In this document: in pieces, positions 8,323 to 16,346 of the stretch | Numbering within the stretch: the stretch's first letter is position 1 | How the letters are laid out: the number at the start of each line of letters is the position of its first letter | Origin: Chthonomonadaceae bacterium | GTDB lineage: Bacteria > Armatimonadota > Chthonomonadetes > Chthonomonadales > Chthonomonadaceae | Direction: 5' to 3' | Assembly (NCBI GenBank): GCA_027459665.1 | Contig: DAIDHN010000042.1 | Span: 1-35,376, forward strand | DNA length: 35,376 nt | The notes under the pieces: model-generated | What the model was told of the DNA's origin: nothing | What the model saw: only the letters and a program-made list of their open reading frames with translations | The model's database searches: none | Translations under genes and position numbers: made by a program

Positions 8323-8463
8323 TTAGCATTCGAACTCAAACTGAAAGCCGTTGTCTGGCAGCGGCTGGTTTTCCATCTCTCCCTGCAGAATGCGCAGCGC
8401 CTTGCGTCCCCAGGTTTCCTGCGGATACTCATGGTTCAGCGCCTGCATCTCCCACATCGTTTT
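8323..8463 (-). other. Out-of-frame C-terminal continuation of the S2P/TPR protein
   Basis: After the in-frame stop of the upstream protease gene (complement 8429-8431), the +1 frame reads through with protein-like sequence: WEMQALNHEYPQETW, then a helix, and an acidic end FQFEFEC before a TAA at 8323-8325. The switch would be fixed by removing one A from the AAAA tract (T4 on the plus strand, 8460-8463). The codon choice matches the neighbours. With the correction the gap to the convergent DinB-like gene shrinks from 145 to 39 bases. Confidence 0.6.
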
Positions 8464-10552
8464 GCAGCCTGGCAAGCCGATAGCGGTATTCTAGCGCCGT
8501 GGTGCCTGCCTGCAAAGCCTGCATCTGTTCTTTGGCAGCCGCGCTGTTTCCACAGCGTGCGGTGCATGCTGCCTGCAGTATCTTCCATCTACGGCGCTGA
8601 GGAGCCTCCATGGGCAGTTTTTCCATGGCGTTCAGTTCTGCTTCCGCCTCGGCAGTTTTGCCTGCATCCAGCAGCGTTGCTGCCAAATCAATATGCAGCC
8701 CTGCCTCGGCGGCAATGAGCGCCTTTGCTTTCAGCGAGAGCAGCCAGCGCAAACGCACCTCGGCATCATCATACCACCCTCTGTGCCTGGCCATGTCTGC
8801 CAGCAGCAGACACACCCCTACCAGGGCGGGCTGGTTTTGCGCCTGCAGCATAGTTTCCATTTTTTCAAGCGCCTGCGAATATTCTTCCTGTAAAATATGC
8901 GCCTTTGCACCTATCTGCAGGCAAAGTGCATCTCGTGCAGGCGTGCCGGGCAGGCTTACTGTCTGCTCAAGGTACTCAAGTGCCTTTCGGCCCTGCTGTT
9001 CTGCCAGTGCTGCTTCTGCGAGCCGTATTAGCATTACCTGCCGGTTTTCGGGCGGCAGATTGTATGAGAGCGCTCTGCCTGTTTCGCGAAGCAGTGCCGG
9101 GTATTCCTGCTGGCGTGCGTAATACTCAGACTTCATTTCTGAAATCAGCCAGGGCAGGGTGAACAGGCAGAGAGCGGCGAGGGCGGCGGGCAGCAGAACA
9201 AGAGTGAAACTGCCTGCGGCAAATGCAGCTGCCAGCCCAGCGGCAGCGCTCCAGAGCAGCGTCCGGCCTGTATATTCCTGGTAGCTGGCAGGCGCCTGCA
9301 AACGGTCGCGGTACACTGCGCTCCACCCGCCGTAGATCAGGGCGGCGGCGCTCATGGCAAACAGCGCATACAGCTGCAAAAACAGCGTGCCTCTGCTTAT
9401 CACTGCAGCTTCAAAATGCAGGCCAGCGTAAAACAGACCGATGAGGAAAAAGGCAGTCGGAAACAGAAACGGTTTGATAGAGAGCATTTTCACTCTTGCT
9501 GCCCGGCAGAGCAGCAGAGAGGCTGCCAGCCAGAGAAGGCTGTAAAAAGCGAGCATCGCCACAGCAAGGGCTATTCGAAATATTCGTCTGCTCTTCTGCT
9601 GCGCCAGGGTAAGCGTCTGGGGCGCACTTTGTACGGTATGCACTGCGGCATGCCTGGCTGTGGCCCTGCTAAACGGTACGTTGTTTGAGCGGGTAGCCTG
9701 AAAACCTGCCGAAAGGCCCAGGCACATCACCAGGTACAAAACAGCCATGCGTATGCGTACAGAAGGCAGTGCAAGCAGGTAGCGGTTCTGGTTGTGCGCC
9801 CCCAGGCGCATGGCAAACCCAATCAGCACTACTGCCCAGAGAATGGGGGTAGACATCTTGATGGCGGCCAGCAGCAGCAGCGCCAGCAGCGTGTTCCATA
9901 TCCCTGGCGAGAACACTGTGCTGATGTGCGAGCCATCCAGCGGAGGAAACGGAACAAGGTTGAACAGGTTGATGAGAAAGCCAAAGTTTGCTATGCCCAT
10001 CCAGAAAGCGCTGTGAGTAGCCAGCGCAATCACAAAGCAGACACATGCAGCAAGCCCGCCGGCTGCTGGCCCGCCTGCACCGCTTTCAGATTGTATAGTA
10101 GGGTTATCTGGAAAGTTTTTAAGAAAAATTACTGCTCCCATCAGCGGCAGAAACACGGGGGCAGAGGTTTTTAGGCCCTTTGCCTTGTTCACTGCCACAT
10201 GCCCCATTTCATGAATAAAAATGGAAAGCACTATGCCCAGCCCAAACTTCCAGCCAAAAAAATGCGCGTACGCTTCATATGAGATAAGCATGGTAGAGAG
10301 CGTAAGCAGCAGAGGGCCGGCCTTGAGAAATATCAGCACAGCCTTGAGCTTGGCAAGCAGCAAAAGCAGGGAGCCTATAACTCCCCCCCGCTTTGCCTTG
10401 GCAGCGGTGGAGACAGGCGTGCTGCCCTGCCGCTGCACAGGAGGCGGCACAGCAGGAAACAGCGCGCCGCAGTATGCGCAGCGCAGACCCTGAGGCAGGT
10501 TGCTGCGGCCGCAGTGAGGGCACATCTGCATAAATCTTTTGGCGGCAGGCAT
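8429..10552 (-). CDS. Zinc-ribbon / site-2 protease (M50) / TPR fusion membrane protein
   Basis: 707 residues as read. Residues 11-28 form a zinc ribbon (CPHC...CAYC). Hydrophobic segments then carry the M50 metalloprotease site: HEMGH at 114-118, where His114, Glu115 and His118 are the zinc and catalytic residues, and NLVPFPPLDG at 198-207 supplying the third ligand Asp206. More membrane segments follow up to ~490, and the last ~200 residues are Ala/Leu-rich TPR-like helices (AEAALAEQQGRKALEYLEQT). S2P proteases cut membrane-bound substrates within the bilayer. The extra zinc ribbon and TPR tail suggest substrate or partner recruitment. ATG 10552 directly abuts the TAA of the upstream TPR gene; Met8 or Met10 are alternative starts. 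The C-terminus is probably truncated by a one-base insertion at 8460-8463. Confidence 0.85.
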   Translation of the reverse strand: MPAAKRFMQMCPHCGRSNLPQGLRCAYCGALFPAVPPPVQRQGSTPVSTAAKAKRGGVIGSLLLLLAKLKAVLIFLKAGPLLLTLSTMLISYEAYAHFFGWKFGLGIVLSIFIHEMGHVAVNKAKGLKTSAPVFLPLMGAVIFLKNFPDNPTIQSESGAGGPAAGGLAACVCFVIALATHSAFWMGIANFGFLINLFNLVPFPPLDGSHISTVFSPGIWNTLLALLLLAAIKMSTPILWAVVLIGFAMRLGAHNQNRYLLALPSVRIRMAVLYLVMCLGLSAGFQATRSNNVPFSRATARHAAVHTVQSAPQTLTLAQQKSRRIFRIALAVAMLAFYSLLWLAASLLLCRAARVKMLSIKPFLFPTAFFLIGLFYAGLHFEAAVISRGTLFLQLYALFAMSAAALIYGGWSAVYRDRLQAPASYQEYTGRTLLWSAAAGLAAAFAAGSFTLVLLPAALAALCLFTLPWLISEMKSEYYARQQEYPALLRETGRALSYNLPPENRQVMLIRLAEAALAEQQGRKALEYLEQTVSLPGTPARDALCLQIGAKAHILQEEYSQALEKMETMLQAQNQPALVGVCLLLADMARHRGWYDDAEVRLRWLLSLKAKALIAAEAGLHIDLAATLLDAGKTAEAEAELNAMEKLPMEAPQRRRWKILQAACTARCGNSAAAKEQMQALQAGTTALEYRYRLARLQNDVGDAGAEP

Positions 10553-11398
10553 TTAGGGAGTTCTCATCGAACGTATGCCAATAAGGCGGCCAACTAGCCG
10601 GCCGGTGAAATACCAGAAAATAACGTTGATAAACTCTGTGCTCGATCTGGTAATCAGGTATTCGCCCAGCATAAGCAGCATACCCCCGGCAACACCCGCT
10701 ATCATGCCGGTGCTGCGGTTGCCCCGTATGGCAAACACAATAGAGCCTGCAATGCTTCCCACCACCGTGCAGGCCGCAAAATAGAGCAGGGACATAAAAA
10801 TAAGCTCACCAGATTTAGAGCTGGAGGCATTGTATACCATCATCCAGACAATGTTCCAGAGCGTCCACCACTGTGAATACGCGGCTCCCCATGCCAGCCC
10901 AAGCAACGCTCTTTTACCCGATGAATAGGGCTGCACTGCGGCAGGCTGATAGGCCATTCCGGGTATCGGTTTCTGCATGCCTGGCTGTCTGGAGGCGCCG
11001 GCTTGATACGATGGAGGCGATGGGGCAGCAGGGCCTGCAGGGGAAGAAGCCAGGTGCTGCAGCATAGCCTGCGCTTTTTCATGCGCGGGGTCAAGCTGCA
11101 GGGTCTCTTCTGCTGCAGCACGCGCCTCGGCTCGGTTTCCGGCCTGAAACTGGGCTACTGCCAGATTGAAGCGAACCTGAGGGTCTTCCGGCAGCAGGGT
11201 CACCCCGCTGCGAAGTTCAGAGATACCCTGCTCTCTGCTGCCGGCCATGCAGAGCGCAAGGCCGTAAAGCGAACGGGCACTGCCATCTTCAGGGTGTTCT
11301 GCAACGTAGGGCCATATTGTATTTACTGCGCCTGCAGCGTCACTCGCCTTCAGTTTTGAACGCACTTCAGCAAACAGGGATTCGGCTTGTTCCTCCAC
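10553..11398 (-). CDS. TPR protein with C-terminal membrane segments
   Basis: 281 residues. The N-terminal ~115 residues are three TPR-type helical pairs (ARSLYGLALCMAG, RFNLAVAQFQAG and following). A Pro/Ala/Gln-rich linker (~116-165) leads to a C-terminal region with about four hydrophobic segments (IVWMMVYN, MSLLYFAACTVVGSIAG, MIAGVAGGMLLMLG, FINVIFWYFTG). I do not recognise the membrane domain. Start is GTG 11398, with AAGGAGA eight bases upstream. Its TAA is immediately followed by the ATG of the zinc-ribbon/S2P protein, so the two are cotranscribed and both combine TPR with membrane segments. A complex in the inner membrane, with this protein as adaptor or substrate of the protease, is an inference. 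Confidence 0.8.
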   Translation of the reverse strand: MEEQAESLFAEVRSKLKASDAAGAVNTIWPYVAEHPEDGSARSLYGLALCMAGSREQGISELRSGVTLLPEDPQVRFNLAVAQFQAGNRAEARAAAEETLQLDPAHEKAQAMLQHLASSPAGPAAPSPPSYQAGASRQPGMQKPIPGMAYQPAAVQPYSSGKRALLGLAWGAAYSQWWTLWNIVWMMVYNASSSKSGELIFMSLLYFAACTVVGSIAGSIVFAIRGNRSTGMIAGVAGGMLLMLGEYLITRSSTEFINVIFWYFTGRLVGRLIGIRSMRTP

Positions 11399-11691
11399 TG
11401 CACCTGTCTCCTTTATTTCATGTAAAATCCTGCATCAGGCGTACTGATTTCAGTTAGTTTGAGAACCATGCTTGGCTTTATCAGCTCACCTCTCACAAGC
11501 AAATGACTCTTGCTTTAAACGACAATCTTTTGAGAAGATGAGAACGAATCATTATCAGATTACCATTGATGTGGCCATAATTCACTGCCTGTTTGAAAAA
11601 TATGGCATTCTGCTGCGTTTTTAGCAAACAGCAGAAGGCGGCAAAAGCCGGAAAGGCTGTTATGTTGTTATACTGAACAAGGAGGGAAGAG
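11399..11691. other. Divergent intergenic region
   Basis: 293 bases between the minus-strand TPR gene and the plus-strand Sel1 gene, AT-richer than its surroundings. It presumably holds both promoters: a TTATACT lies ~25 bases before the Sel1 start, without a convincing -35 box. A 28-codon ATG frame at 11538-11624 has no good ribosome binding site. No RNA gene is recognised. Confidence 0.5.
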
Positions 11692-12513
11692 ATGGACAAG
11701 CAATGCGGCGAAGCGCTGTGCAGGCTGATTGTGCTGGATAGTACGCTGATTCACGATGCGCCGCGCCTGGATGATTTGCTAAGCGATTTTTGTACCGGCC
11801 AGCACGTGCTTGAGCGCAATCTGCTGATACAGTGTATAAATTTAGGCATTGTAGATCGGCTTGCAGCACTACACAGCAGGCAGCCCCAGGCGGCTGCCAT
11901 AAACCAGTGTGTGCGTATTCTTGCAGATCAGTATGGCATGGCGCAGGAGAATGCAGAATGGGCCGTGGAGCAATGGTCTGCTGCACTGCAGCTGGACGGC
12001 GGCAAGAAGGATTCGCAGTGGCAGACCCATTTAGAAATAGCCCGCCTCTCTGCTATGAGGCGCAATATGAAAAACGCCTCTGCCAAGGATGAGAAAGCAG
12101 ATACATATCGCAGCGCTGCCGAGCAGGGTGATGCAGAGGCGCAGTACAATTTGGGCATGCTGTACCACTACGGTACCGATGTTGAGCAGAGCGACGCACT
12201 GGCAGTTGAATGGCTGAGCAAGTCTGCCGAACAGGGACATTCTCAGGCAGAACATAGCATGGCGGTAATGTACAAGCTGGGGCGCGGGGTGCCGCAGAGT
12301 GATGCACTTGCATTTGAGTGGTGGCGCAGGGCGGCAGAACATGGGCTTGCAGATGCACAGTACAATACAGCAATGATGTACCGTGACGGCATTGGCGTTG
12401 CCCGGAACAACGCACTGGCAGCTGAGTGGTGGCACAAGGCGGCAGAGCAGGGGAGTGTGCTTGCACAGTTCAACCTTGGCGGTAATGTACAGCGGCTGGC
12501 GGGATGTGCCTAA
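11692..12513 (+). CDS. Sel1-repeat protein, reading frame broken near the end
   Basis: 273 residues as read. The first ~100 form a helical domain (VLDSTLIHDAPRLDDLLSDF ... YGMAQENAEWAVEQW). It resembles the short domain seen in many bacterial proteins with a 'DDPRRLxxLLRDLC ... LGLxxxxARWAVExW' pattern. Then come Sel1-like repeats of 36 residues: AQYNLGMLYHYGTDVEQ, AEHSMAVMYKLGRGVPQ, AQYNTAMMYRDGIGVAR and AQFNLG. Such solenoids are protein-interaction scaffolds. AAGGAGGGAAGAG just before the ATG is a strong ribosome binding site. At ~12479-12482 one extra G shifts the frame, so the last repeat is replaced by a short tail. The true repeat continues in the next frame to 12598. Confidence 0.82.
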   Translation: MDKQCGEALCRLIVLDSTLIHDAPRLDDLLSDFCTGQHVLERNLLIQCINLGIVDRLAALHSRQPQAAAINQCVRILADQYGMAQENAEWAVEQWSAALQLDGGKKDSQWQTHLEIARLSAMRRNMKNASAKDEKADTYRSAAEQGDAEAQYNLGMLYHYGTDVEQSDALAVEWLSKSAEQGHSQAEHSMAVMYKLGRGVPQSDALAFEWWRRAAEHGLADAQYNTAMMYRDGIGVARNNALAAEWWHKAAEQGSVLAQFNLGGNVQRLAGCA

Positions 12514-12598
12514 GGATAATGCACTGGCAGTTGTATGGTGGCGCAGGGCTGCAGAGCAGGGGGAAACAACCGCGCAGGAAATTCTTGGCACCATGTAA
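12481..12598 (+). other. Frameshifted final Sel1 repeat
   Basis: In the frame one base on from the upstream gene the sequence reads VMYSGWRDVPKDNALAVVWW and RRAAEQG, ending EILGTM and TAA at 12596-12598. That is a complete Sel1 unit in register with the repeats before it once one G of the GGCGG at 12478-12482 is dropped. It is the natural end of the preceding gene. Confidence 0.8.
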
Positions 12599-12667
12599 AT
12601 GCAGGTGCATGTATGCTGAGGCCGCAAGGTATTATGGTGTACAATTTGCCAGAAAGGATGCAGCAGT

Positions 12668-13243
12668 TTGACACAGCCGGCAAGAGCGCTCTTTTTAGAC
12701 AGGGACGGGGTGATTACCGTGGAAGGCGGACGCTATGTGACTTCGCCTGACGATCTCTGCTTTTTGCCCGGTGCGCTGGAGGCGCTTGCCCTGTTGAAAC
12801 AGCATGCAGTTCGGGTAATGGTGTTTACCAACCAGGCAGGGGTGGGCAGAGGAGAACTGACGCTGCACACCCTGGAAGCCATACATGACCGCATGCGCCG
12901 CGAAACAGAAAAGGCGGGCGGCTGCATTGAGGCGGTGTATGCCTGCCCGCACGCCCCCGAAGCGAACTGCATGTGCCGCAAGCCGCTGCCGGGCATGCTG
13001 CTGCAGGCGGCACGCGAGCGCCGTTTGAACCTGGCAGAGTGCATGGCCGCCGGCGACAGCCCGCGAGACATAGCGGCAGGCAGTGCGGCAGGCTGCCGAA
13101 CAGCGCTTGTGCTGAGCGGACACACAGAAGGCTACCTTCCTGCGCATTTCCCTTCTCCCCAGCCAGATGCGGTATATGCTCACCTGCATGCTCTGGCCGA
13201 AGCGGTATGCAGCGGAACAGACGGCTGGCCGCTGCATTTTTAG
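12668..13243 (+). CDS. gmhB: D-glycero-D-manno-heptose 1,7-bisphosphate 7-phosphatase
   Basis: 191 residues of the HAD superfamily (IIIA). The nucleophile motif is FLDRDGV (9-15), the Ser/Thr motif FTNQAGVGRG (53-62), and the late acidic motif GDSPRDIAAG (129-138). A zinc site typical of GmhB is visible: Cys93, His95, Cys101 and Cys103 (CPHAPEANCMCRKP), followed by the conserved RKP. It removes the C7 phosphate of heptose bisphosphate on the way to ADP- or GDP-heptose for the LPS core or glycan. Start TTG 12668 has AGAAAGGA nine bases upstream; no ATG in frame is better. It supports, with kdsB and kdsD, a heptose/Kdo-containing envelope. A histidinol-phosphatase-type function is less likely given the zinc loop. 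Confidence 0.92.
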   Translation: MTQPARALFLDRDGVITVEGGRYVTSPDDLCFLPGALEALALLKQHAVRVMVFTNQAGVGRGELTLHTLEAIHDRMRRETEKAGGCIEAVYACPHAPEANCMCRKPLPGMLLQAARERRLNLAECMAAGDSPRDIAAGSAAGCRTALVLSGHTEGYLPAHFPSPQPDAVYAHLHALAEAVCSGTDGWPLHF

Positions 13244-13318
13244 CGCAAAATACGCCATTCTGACCACCTGCTTCGTAAGGTAAACTGAATGCAGGTATGT
13301 GTTTGAAGGAGAAACCGT

Positions 13319-14518
13319 ATGAGCGAAAACGGATGCCCCGACTGTGGAACAGATGCCATTGGTCTGCCCGTAGGAGAGCATGAGACAAAATATCCCGATG
13401 AGACCGCTTTTCTTGAGGCCGTGCGCAGGGTAACTGAAGAAGTGCTGCTGCCTCATGCTGAAGAGAGCGACCGGGCAGCAGGACCGAACCGAAGAAACTT
13501 TCGCGCTCTGGCCGAGGCAGGTGTGCCCCGCATGGCAGTGGGACGCGAGTGGGGCGGGCTGGATGCTTCGGGTGCAGCCCAGCGCAGCGCTGCCGAAATG
13601 CTTGCTTCGGGGTGCGGCGTCACCACATTTGTGCAAAGCCAGCACCATGGCCCCTGCCGCATGATTGCAGGCGGGCAGGACGAGCTGCTCAAACGCATAC
13701 TTATGCCCGAACTTACCTCCGGTCGCATGCTCTGTGCTGTCAGCTTTGCACATTTGCGCAGGCCTGGGCCGCCGGTACTGCGCGCAGAACCTGTTGCCGG
13801 CGGATACCGACTAAACGGCACCGCCCCCTGGGTGACAGGATGGGGCTTGATGAACCAGGTGGTTTTTGGTGCTGTTTTACCAGATGAGCGCTTTGTTTAT
13901 CTCTGGGCGCCTGCACGCACCAGCGATTTCCCCGAACTGTTTGAAGGGCGCCTTGCCCCCGATGGTCAGCCAGGTTCGCTTTCTGCTTCCAAACCGCTGC
14001 CCATTTGCGCCATGAATGCCTCGGCCACGGTAGAACTCACCTGCAGCAGCCTCTGGGTGCCTGAGCAGCATGCGCTCAACTTTTCAGACAGAGAAACCAT
14101 GCGGCGCAACGACCGCAATGGGGTGCTGGGGGCAACGGCAATGCCCCTGGGGTGTGCGGCAGGCAGCGTGCGGCATCTTTGCCGCCTGGCGGAACTGCGG
14201 GGCATGCCGGCCGTAGCACGCTCTGCCGAGCGCTTTGGAAGCGAACTGGCTTTGTTGAGGCAGGAGGTGCAGGAAACCAAGAGCAATACCCCCGAACTGT
14301 TTGCCGCTGCAGTGCAGCTGCGTGCCCGTGTGCTGCTGTTTGCCCTGCGTGCAGCACAGGCCGCGGTTGCTGCCGGCAGTGGAGCTTCCAACAATCTGAA
14401 CAACCCCGCGCAGCGGCTGTTGCGAGAGGCTATGTTCTACACTATACAGGCACAAACGCGTGAGGTAATGGAAGCCACACTCGAGCTTCTGGAAACGCCG
14501 GCAGAAAACGCACAATAG
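13319..14518 (+). CDS. Acyl-CoA dehydrogenase-like flavoprotein
   Basis: 399 residues. The overall order fits the ACAD fold: an N-terminal helical domain (VTEEVLLPHAEESDR ... LAEAGVPRMAVGREWGGLD), a middle beta domain (GGYRLNGTAPWVTGWGLMNQVVFGAV) and a C-terminal helical bundle ending with LLREAMFYTIQAQTREVMEATLELLE. Typical ACADs oxidise acyl-CoA thioesters with FAD. This one is divergent, and I cannot place the catalytic Glu with certainty, so the substrate is open. An unusual CPDC pair sits at residues 6-9. GAAGGAG precedes the ATG by eight bases. A 44-residue membrane ORF starts 13 bases after the stop, followed by a DsbA-like gene, forming a probable three-gene operon of redox character. 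Confidence 0.8.
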   Translation: MSENGCPDCGTDAIGLPVGEHETKYPDETAFLEAVRRVTEEVLLPHAEESDRAAGPNRRNFRALAEAGVPRMAVGREWGGLDASGAAQRSAAEMLASGCGVTTFVQSQHHGPCRMIAGGQDELLKRILMPELTSGRMLCAVSFAHLRRPGPPVLRAEPVAGGYRLNGTAPWVTGWGLMNQVVFGAVLPDERFVYLWAPARTSDFPELFEGRLAPDGQPGSLSASKPLPICAMNASATVELTCSSLWVPEQHALNFSDRETMRRNDRNGVLGATAMPLGCAAGSVRHLCRLAELRGMPAVARSAERFGSELALLRQEVQETKSNTPELFAAAVQLRARVLLFALRAAQAAVAAGSGASNNLNNPAQRLLREAMFYTIQAQTREVMEATLELLETPAENAQ

Positions 14519-14531
14519 CTGGAGGAAACAA

Positions 14532-14666
14532 TTGGCACTTGAACATTTTATACTCGGCGCAGCACCCGTCGCTAAACTGGTACTCATACTGTTTGCAGCG
14601 TTTGTCGTAACCAACGTCTACTGCACATACTGCGAAACTGTCGCAGAGAAAAGAAGAAAGAAATGA
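14532..14666 (+). CDS. Small membrane protein with CTYC motif, coupled to DsbA-like gene
   Basis: 44 residues from TTG 14532, five bases after a perfect GGAGGA ribosome binding site at 14521-14526. The predicted peptide has a single membrane segment (~residues 11-29, PVAKLVLILFAAFVV), then Cys31-Thr-Tyr-Cys34 and a basic tail EKRRKK. Its TGA overlaps the ATG of the next gene (ATGA at 14663-14666). By the positive-inside rule the C-terminus, and so the CxxC, should face the cytoplasm, where the DsbA-family neighbour (no signal peptide) also resides. A membrane-tethered thiol partner is an attractive inference; a simple leader peptide for coupling is the alternative. I know of no named family for it. 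Confidence 0.72.
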   Translation: MALEHFILGAAPVAKLVLILFAAFVVTNVYCTYCETVAEKRRKK

Positions 14667-15280
14667 CCTGCATAATAGTTGCTCACGATGTGATCTGCCC
14701 CTGGTGCTGGGTGGGGCGAATACAGGCTAAACGCCTGCAAAAAGAGTTTCCAAGCCTGCAAATACTCTGGAAAGGCTATGAGCTGCTGCCCGAAGGGCTG
14801 CCCTATCCCTCGCATCCGGCAAACCCTGACGCCGAAAAAAAGCCGCGTACCCCAACGCGATTTCAGCTTATGCTGGCCGCCGAAGGGCTGGTGCTGCCAA
14901 AGCGGGAGCGAGATGTATGCAACTCGCGCCTGGCGCTGGAAGGGGCTGAGTATGCACGAACGGAAGGCAGACAGGAAGCATATCTTGATGCGCTGTACCA
15001 GGCATACTGGGAAGAAGACCGCGACATTGCCGACCGTGCGGTTCTGCTCGACATAGCCGAAAGCGCAGGGCTTTCTGTGAGCCGCTTCAACCATGCGCTG
15101 GAAGAGAGGCAGTTTCGGGAGAGTGTAGTGGAATTTGACGACCCCGCCCACGCAGCAGGCGTATGGAATGTGCCTACCTGGATGTTTACAGAAGAGTGGG
15201 TGGCGGAACAGCCCTACAGTGTGCTGCGCGACATGATGGAGAAGTATGTGAACGAAAGCGACAACGTGCCCTGCGACTAG
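14663..15280 (+). CDS. DsbA-family (FrnE-like) thiol oxidoreductase
   Basis: 205 residues of the thioredoxin-fold DSBA family. Active-site CPWC is at 12-15 within DVICPWCWVG. A helical insertion occupies the middle (~50-150), and the cis-Pro loop is VPTW near residue 172 (GVWNVPTWMF). The FrnE/2-hydroxychromene-2-carboxylate-isomerase group is usually cytoplasmic, and no signal peptide is present here. Expected activity is disulfide exchange or glutathione-like transfer; the substrate is unknown. Its start overlaps the stop of the CTYC membrane ORF by four bases, and the acyl-CoA-dehydrogenase-like gene is upstream in the same unit. Confidence 0.9.
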   Translation: MTCIIVAHDVICPWCWVGRIQAKRLQKEFPSLQILWKGYELLPEGLPYPSHPANPDAEKKPRTPTRFQLMLAAEGLVLPKRERDVCNSRLALEGAEYARTEGRQEAYLDALYQAYWEEDRDIADRAVLLDIAESAGLSVSRFNHALEERQFRESVVEFDDPAHAAGVWNVPTWMFTEEWVAEQPYSVLRDMMEKYVNESDNVPCD

Positions 15281-15443
15281 GCGGCAGCACGGCTTGCCGG
15301 GCGGCATGCCGCACATCTCTGCTTTCTGCCTCTTGTATGTCAATGCATGGGACTGGCGCTTGCGCCAAACAATTCATGTTGGTGTACCGTATATCAAATA
15401 CACGAGAAACAAATTCAGCATTCTCTATGAGGAGTGAAAAACA

Positions 15444-16286
15444 ATGAAACAGACCGGTAAAACCGGCAGAACGCTGCTGGCTTTGCTTGCTGGGCTGACA
15501 GTACAGACTGCGGGGTCGATGGCAGCCCCGGCGCATCATACAGAACGAGGGGTGGAGCACAGTTCTCGAATGCATTCGACTCGAAGGGCACACCCGGTAA
15601 CTCCACAGGAGCTGGGCTACCATCTTACATTTGAGAGCAATTTCAACGGCAATCATCTCAACCGCAAAAAATGGATAGACTCTTACCCTGGTGGAGTGCG
15701 AACACACAGCAACAACGAGCAGCAGTACTATTCGCCGCAGGGATACAGAGAGTATGGGGGGGCGCTGCATTTGATTGCGCGCAGGCAGGCAGAGGGAGGC
15801 ATGCCCTACACATCTGGCATGATTGCCTCGTACGGGCACTTTGCGCAAAAGTACGGCTGGTTTGAAATGCGTGCAAAGTTTCCGGCAGGCAAGGGCTTCT
15901 GGCCAGCCTTCTGGCTGCTGCCTTCCGACCGCTCATGGCCGCCCGAAATAGACATTCTCGAAATACTGGGCGATCAGCCAGACAAGGTTTACCTTACCAA
16001 CCACTATTCGCAAAACGGGCGGCCAGCAGGTCTGGGCGGCAATTACATTGGCCCCGATTTCTCCAAAGGTTATCACACCTTTGCACTGCAGTGGACCCCT
16101 TCCAGCCTGGTTTGGTATGTAGACGGCATCGTGCGCTACCAGACCACCCAAAACATACCACATGTGCCCATGTACGTTATTGCAAACCTGGCGGTGGGCG
16201 GCGACTGGCCGGGTATGCCTAATGCATCTACCCATTTTCCTGCCAGTATGGATATAGACTGGATACGGGTGTACCAGAAGAAGTAG
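15444..16286 (+). CDS. Secreted glycoside hydrolase family 16 (beta-glucanase-like)
   Basis: 280 residues. An N-terminal export signal with a basic start and hydrophobic core (LLALLAGLTVQTAGSMAAPA) is followed by a His/Ser/Arg-rich stretch and a GH16 jelly roll from ~residue 58. The catalytic ExDxxE motif is EIDILE at 168-173: Glu168 nucleophile, Asp170 helper and Glu173 acid/base. Surrounding GH16 landmarks include YGWFEMRAKFPAGKGFWPAFWLLP and the closing MDIDWIRVYQ. It should hydrolyse beta-1,3 or mixed beta-1,3/1,4-glucans, or related galactans, outside the cytoplasm. GAGGAG lies nine bases before the ATG. A strong hairpin terminator follows directly. It probably has its own promoter in the ~160-base upstream gap. 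Confidence 0.94.
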   Translation: MKQTGKTGRTLLALLAGLTVQTAGSMAAPAHHTERGVEHSSRMHSTRRAHPVTPQELGYHLTFESNFNGNHLNRKKWIDSYPGGVRTHSNNEQQYYSPQGYREYGGALHLIARRQAEGGMPYTSGMIASYGHFAQKYGWFEMRAKFPAGKGFWPAFWLLPSDRSWPPEIDILEILGDQPDKVYLTNHYSQNGRPAGLGGNYIGPDFSKGYHTFALQWTPSSLVWYVDGIVRYQTTQNIPHVPMYVIANLAVGGDWPGMPNASTHFPASMDIDWIRVYQKK

Positions 16287-16315
16287 CCGCGCTTGCACTG
16301 CACGTGTTGTTTGTC

Positions 16316-16346
16316 GCCCTGCAGAGTGCTCTGCAGGGCTTTTGCT
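16316..16346 (+). terminator. Intrinsic terminator after GH16
   Basis: GCCCTGCAGAG (16316-16326) pairs perfectly with CTCTGCAGGGC (16329-16339), followed by TTTTGCTT. The T-tract faces the plus strand, so it ends the GH16 transcript; the convergent phosphoesterase gene stops a few bases beyond. Confidence 0.85.

Noticed and set aside
11538-11624. 28-codon ATG frame in the divergent intergenic region
   Set aside because: No adequate ribosome binding site and no motif; too short to support.
15354-15367. TGGCGC-TT-GCGCCA as terminator of the DsbA-like gene
   Set aside because: Six-base stem with a two-base loop and no T-tract; too weak.
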